Shown here: positions 4,645-5,215 of the stretch, one piece after another | Layout of the letters: every line of letters starts with the position of its first letter | Numbering within the stretch: position 1 is the first letter of the stretch | Assembly (NCBI GenBank): GCA_947500965.1 | Contig: CANMWW010000205.1 | Span: forward strand, 1-5,215 | Direction: 5' to 3' | Length of the DNA stretch: 5,215 bases | Source of the DNA: Alphaproteobacteria bacterium | GTDB lineage: Bacteria; Pseudomonadota; Alphaproteobacteria; CACIAM-22H2 | Translations under genes and position numbers: made by a program | Notes under the pieces: generated by a model | The model's input: the letters and a program-made list of their open reading frames with translations, nothing else | Databases searched by the model: none | What the model was told of the DNA's origin: nothing

Positions 4645-5215
4645 TCAGTCGAGCCCGATGGCCTCGGACAGGTCCGCGCCATCGAGCCGCATGCCCTCGA
4701 TGCGTGCGCCCGCGAAGGAGGCCCGGCGCAGTTGGGCGCCCGAGAGGTCGGCGCCGCGCAGGTCGGCGCCCGCGAAGCTCGCGCCATTGAGCCGCGCACC
4801 GCGCAGGAGGCATCCCTGGAGCATCGCGCCGTCGAAGCGCGCGCGCTCGACGCGCGACGGCATGCGCCGGCCGCCATGGTCGATCAGGTCGAGTGGCGAG
4901 AGGTCCGCGTCGGAGAGGTCGGCGCCCGTCAGCGTCGCGCGCGACAGGTTCGCCCCGCGCATGTCAGCCTTGACCAGGCGCACGCCACGCAGGTCGGCAT
5001 GGGACAGGTCGCACATGGCCAGCTGCGCGCCCGCGAGGTCGGAATCGCGCAGGACGACATGCGACATCAGCGCCGCGGCGAGCTCGGCGCCGGCCAGCTG
5101 GCTGCGCAGCAGCACCGCGCGCGAGAGGTTCGCGCGCGCGCCATCGCGCCCGCCGCTGCGCATCCAGTCCCGATGCGCCACCAGCATCTCGGGAAGGCGC
5201 GCGATCAGGCCCTCG
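4645..5215 (-). CDS. Pentapeptide-repeat protein (5' end probably outside window)
   Basis: The protein is built almost wholly of A(D/N)LXX repeats. Counting from ATG 5187 (180 residues), 17 tandem repeats span residues 19-103 with Leu/Met at each centre. A 12-residue break (104-115, His-Gly-Gly-Arg-Arg and on) is followed by 12 more repeats (116-175), then a short Ile-Gly-Leu-Asp tail. Such repeats fold as a four-sided right-handed beta-helix. Known members include gyrase-protecting proteins (Qnr, MfpA) and many of unknown role; nothing here points to gyrase. The H5-R-D-W-x-x-S-G-G segment before the repeats is usual in a bacterial subgroup where more residues precede it. The frame stays open upstream to the edge (E-G-L-I-A-R-L-P-E before Met), and ATG 5187 has no clear ribosome site, so the real start is probably beyond 5215. 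It lies upstream of tRNA-Leu on the same strand, and no signal peptide is visible. Function unknown. Confidence 0.85.
   Translation of the reverse strand, partial: EGLIARLPEMLVAHRDWMRSGGRDGARANLSRAVLLRSQLAGAELAAALMSHVVLRDSDLAGAQLAMCDLSHADLRGVRLVKADMRGANLSRATLTGADLSDADLSPLDLIDHGGRRMPSRVERARFDGAMLQGCLLRGARLNGASFAGADLRGADLSGAQLRRASFAGARIEGMRLDGADLSEAIGLD

Noticed and set aside
4742..4926. Repeated 14-base GAGAGGTCGGCGCC (4742 and 4913) as a possible direct-repeat element
   Set aside because: It is the DNA image of recurring A-D-L-S pentapeptides within the coding region, not a separate repeat or CRISPR unit.

Overview
The window is very GC-rich and tightly packed, with GTG/ATG starts, a 4-base start/stop overlap and long open frames antisense to real genes. 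Together with the protein families (a LapG-type BTLCP protease, paired type I secretion ABC half-transporters, an SDR with an ITVN..VPG core and a pentapeptide-repeat protein), this suggests an alphaproteobacterium. Rhodospirillales, Methylobacteriaceae or relatives are possible, but the lineage is inferred from style and not proven.

Layout, left to right. Positions 1-2308 (minus strand) hold two overlapping half-size ABC exporter genes of the type I secretion class. The upstream one (575 aa, GTG start at 2308) has a membrane domain and a nucleotide-binding domain with an eroded signature motif and no H-loop histidine. The downstream one starts at 584 inside the stop of the first and runs off the left edge. 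Its visible part is a C39-peptidase-like domain without catalytic residues, followed by the start of a membrane domain. Positions 2309-2470 are a non-coding leader with a weak hairpin and two GCGATCGC palindromes one helical turn apart. Positions 2471-2896 (minus) encode a small secreted protein of unknown function. Divergent from it, 2928-3623 (plus) encodes a periplasmic transglutaminase-like cysteine protease of the LapG family. It converges on an SDR oxidoreductase (3633-4379, minus), and both stop codons lie inside one perfect inverted repeat. A tRNA-Leu(UAA) gene (4506-4591, minus) follows, with a plausible promoter just upstream. A pentapeptide-repeat protein (4645 to beyond 5215, minus) fills the right end.

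How they may work together. In the Pseudomonas Lap system a type I exporter carrying an inactive C39-like domain secretes a giant adhesin, and periplasmic LapG cuts the adhesin's N-terminal retention module to release cells from a surface. The left half of this window holds a LapG-like protease next to such an exporter, so a Lap-like adhesin secretion and release locus is a reasonable hypothesis. The adhesin, membrane-fusion protein, TolC-like channel and LapD-like receptor are not in view. The unusual points are the two-gene, probably heterodimeric exporter with one degenerate ATPase, and the unknown secreted protein divergent from the protease. The SDR, tRNA and pentapeptide protein look like unrelated neighbours; the SDR lacks two of the usual catalytic residues.
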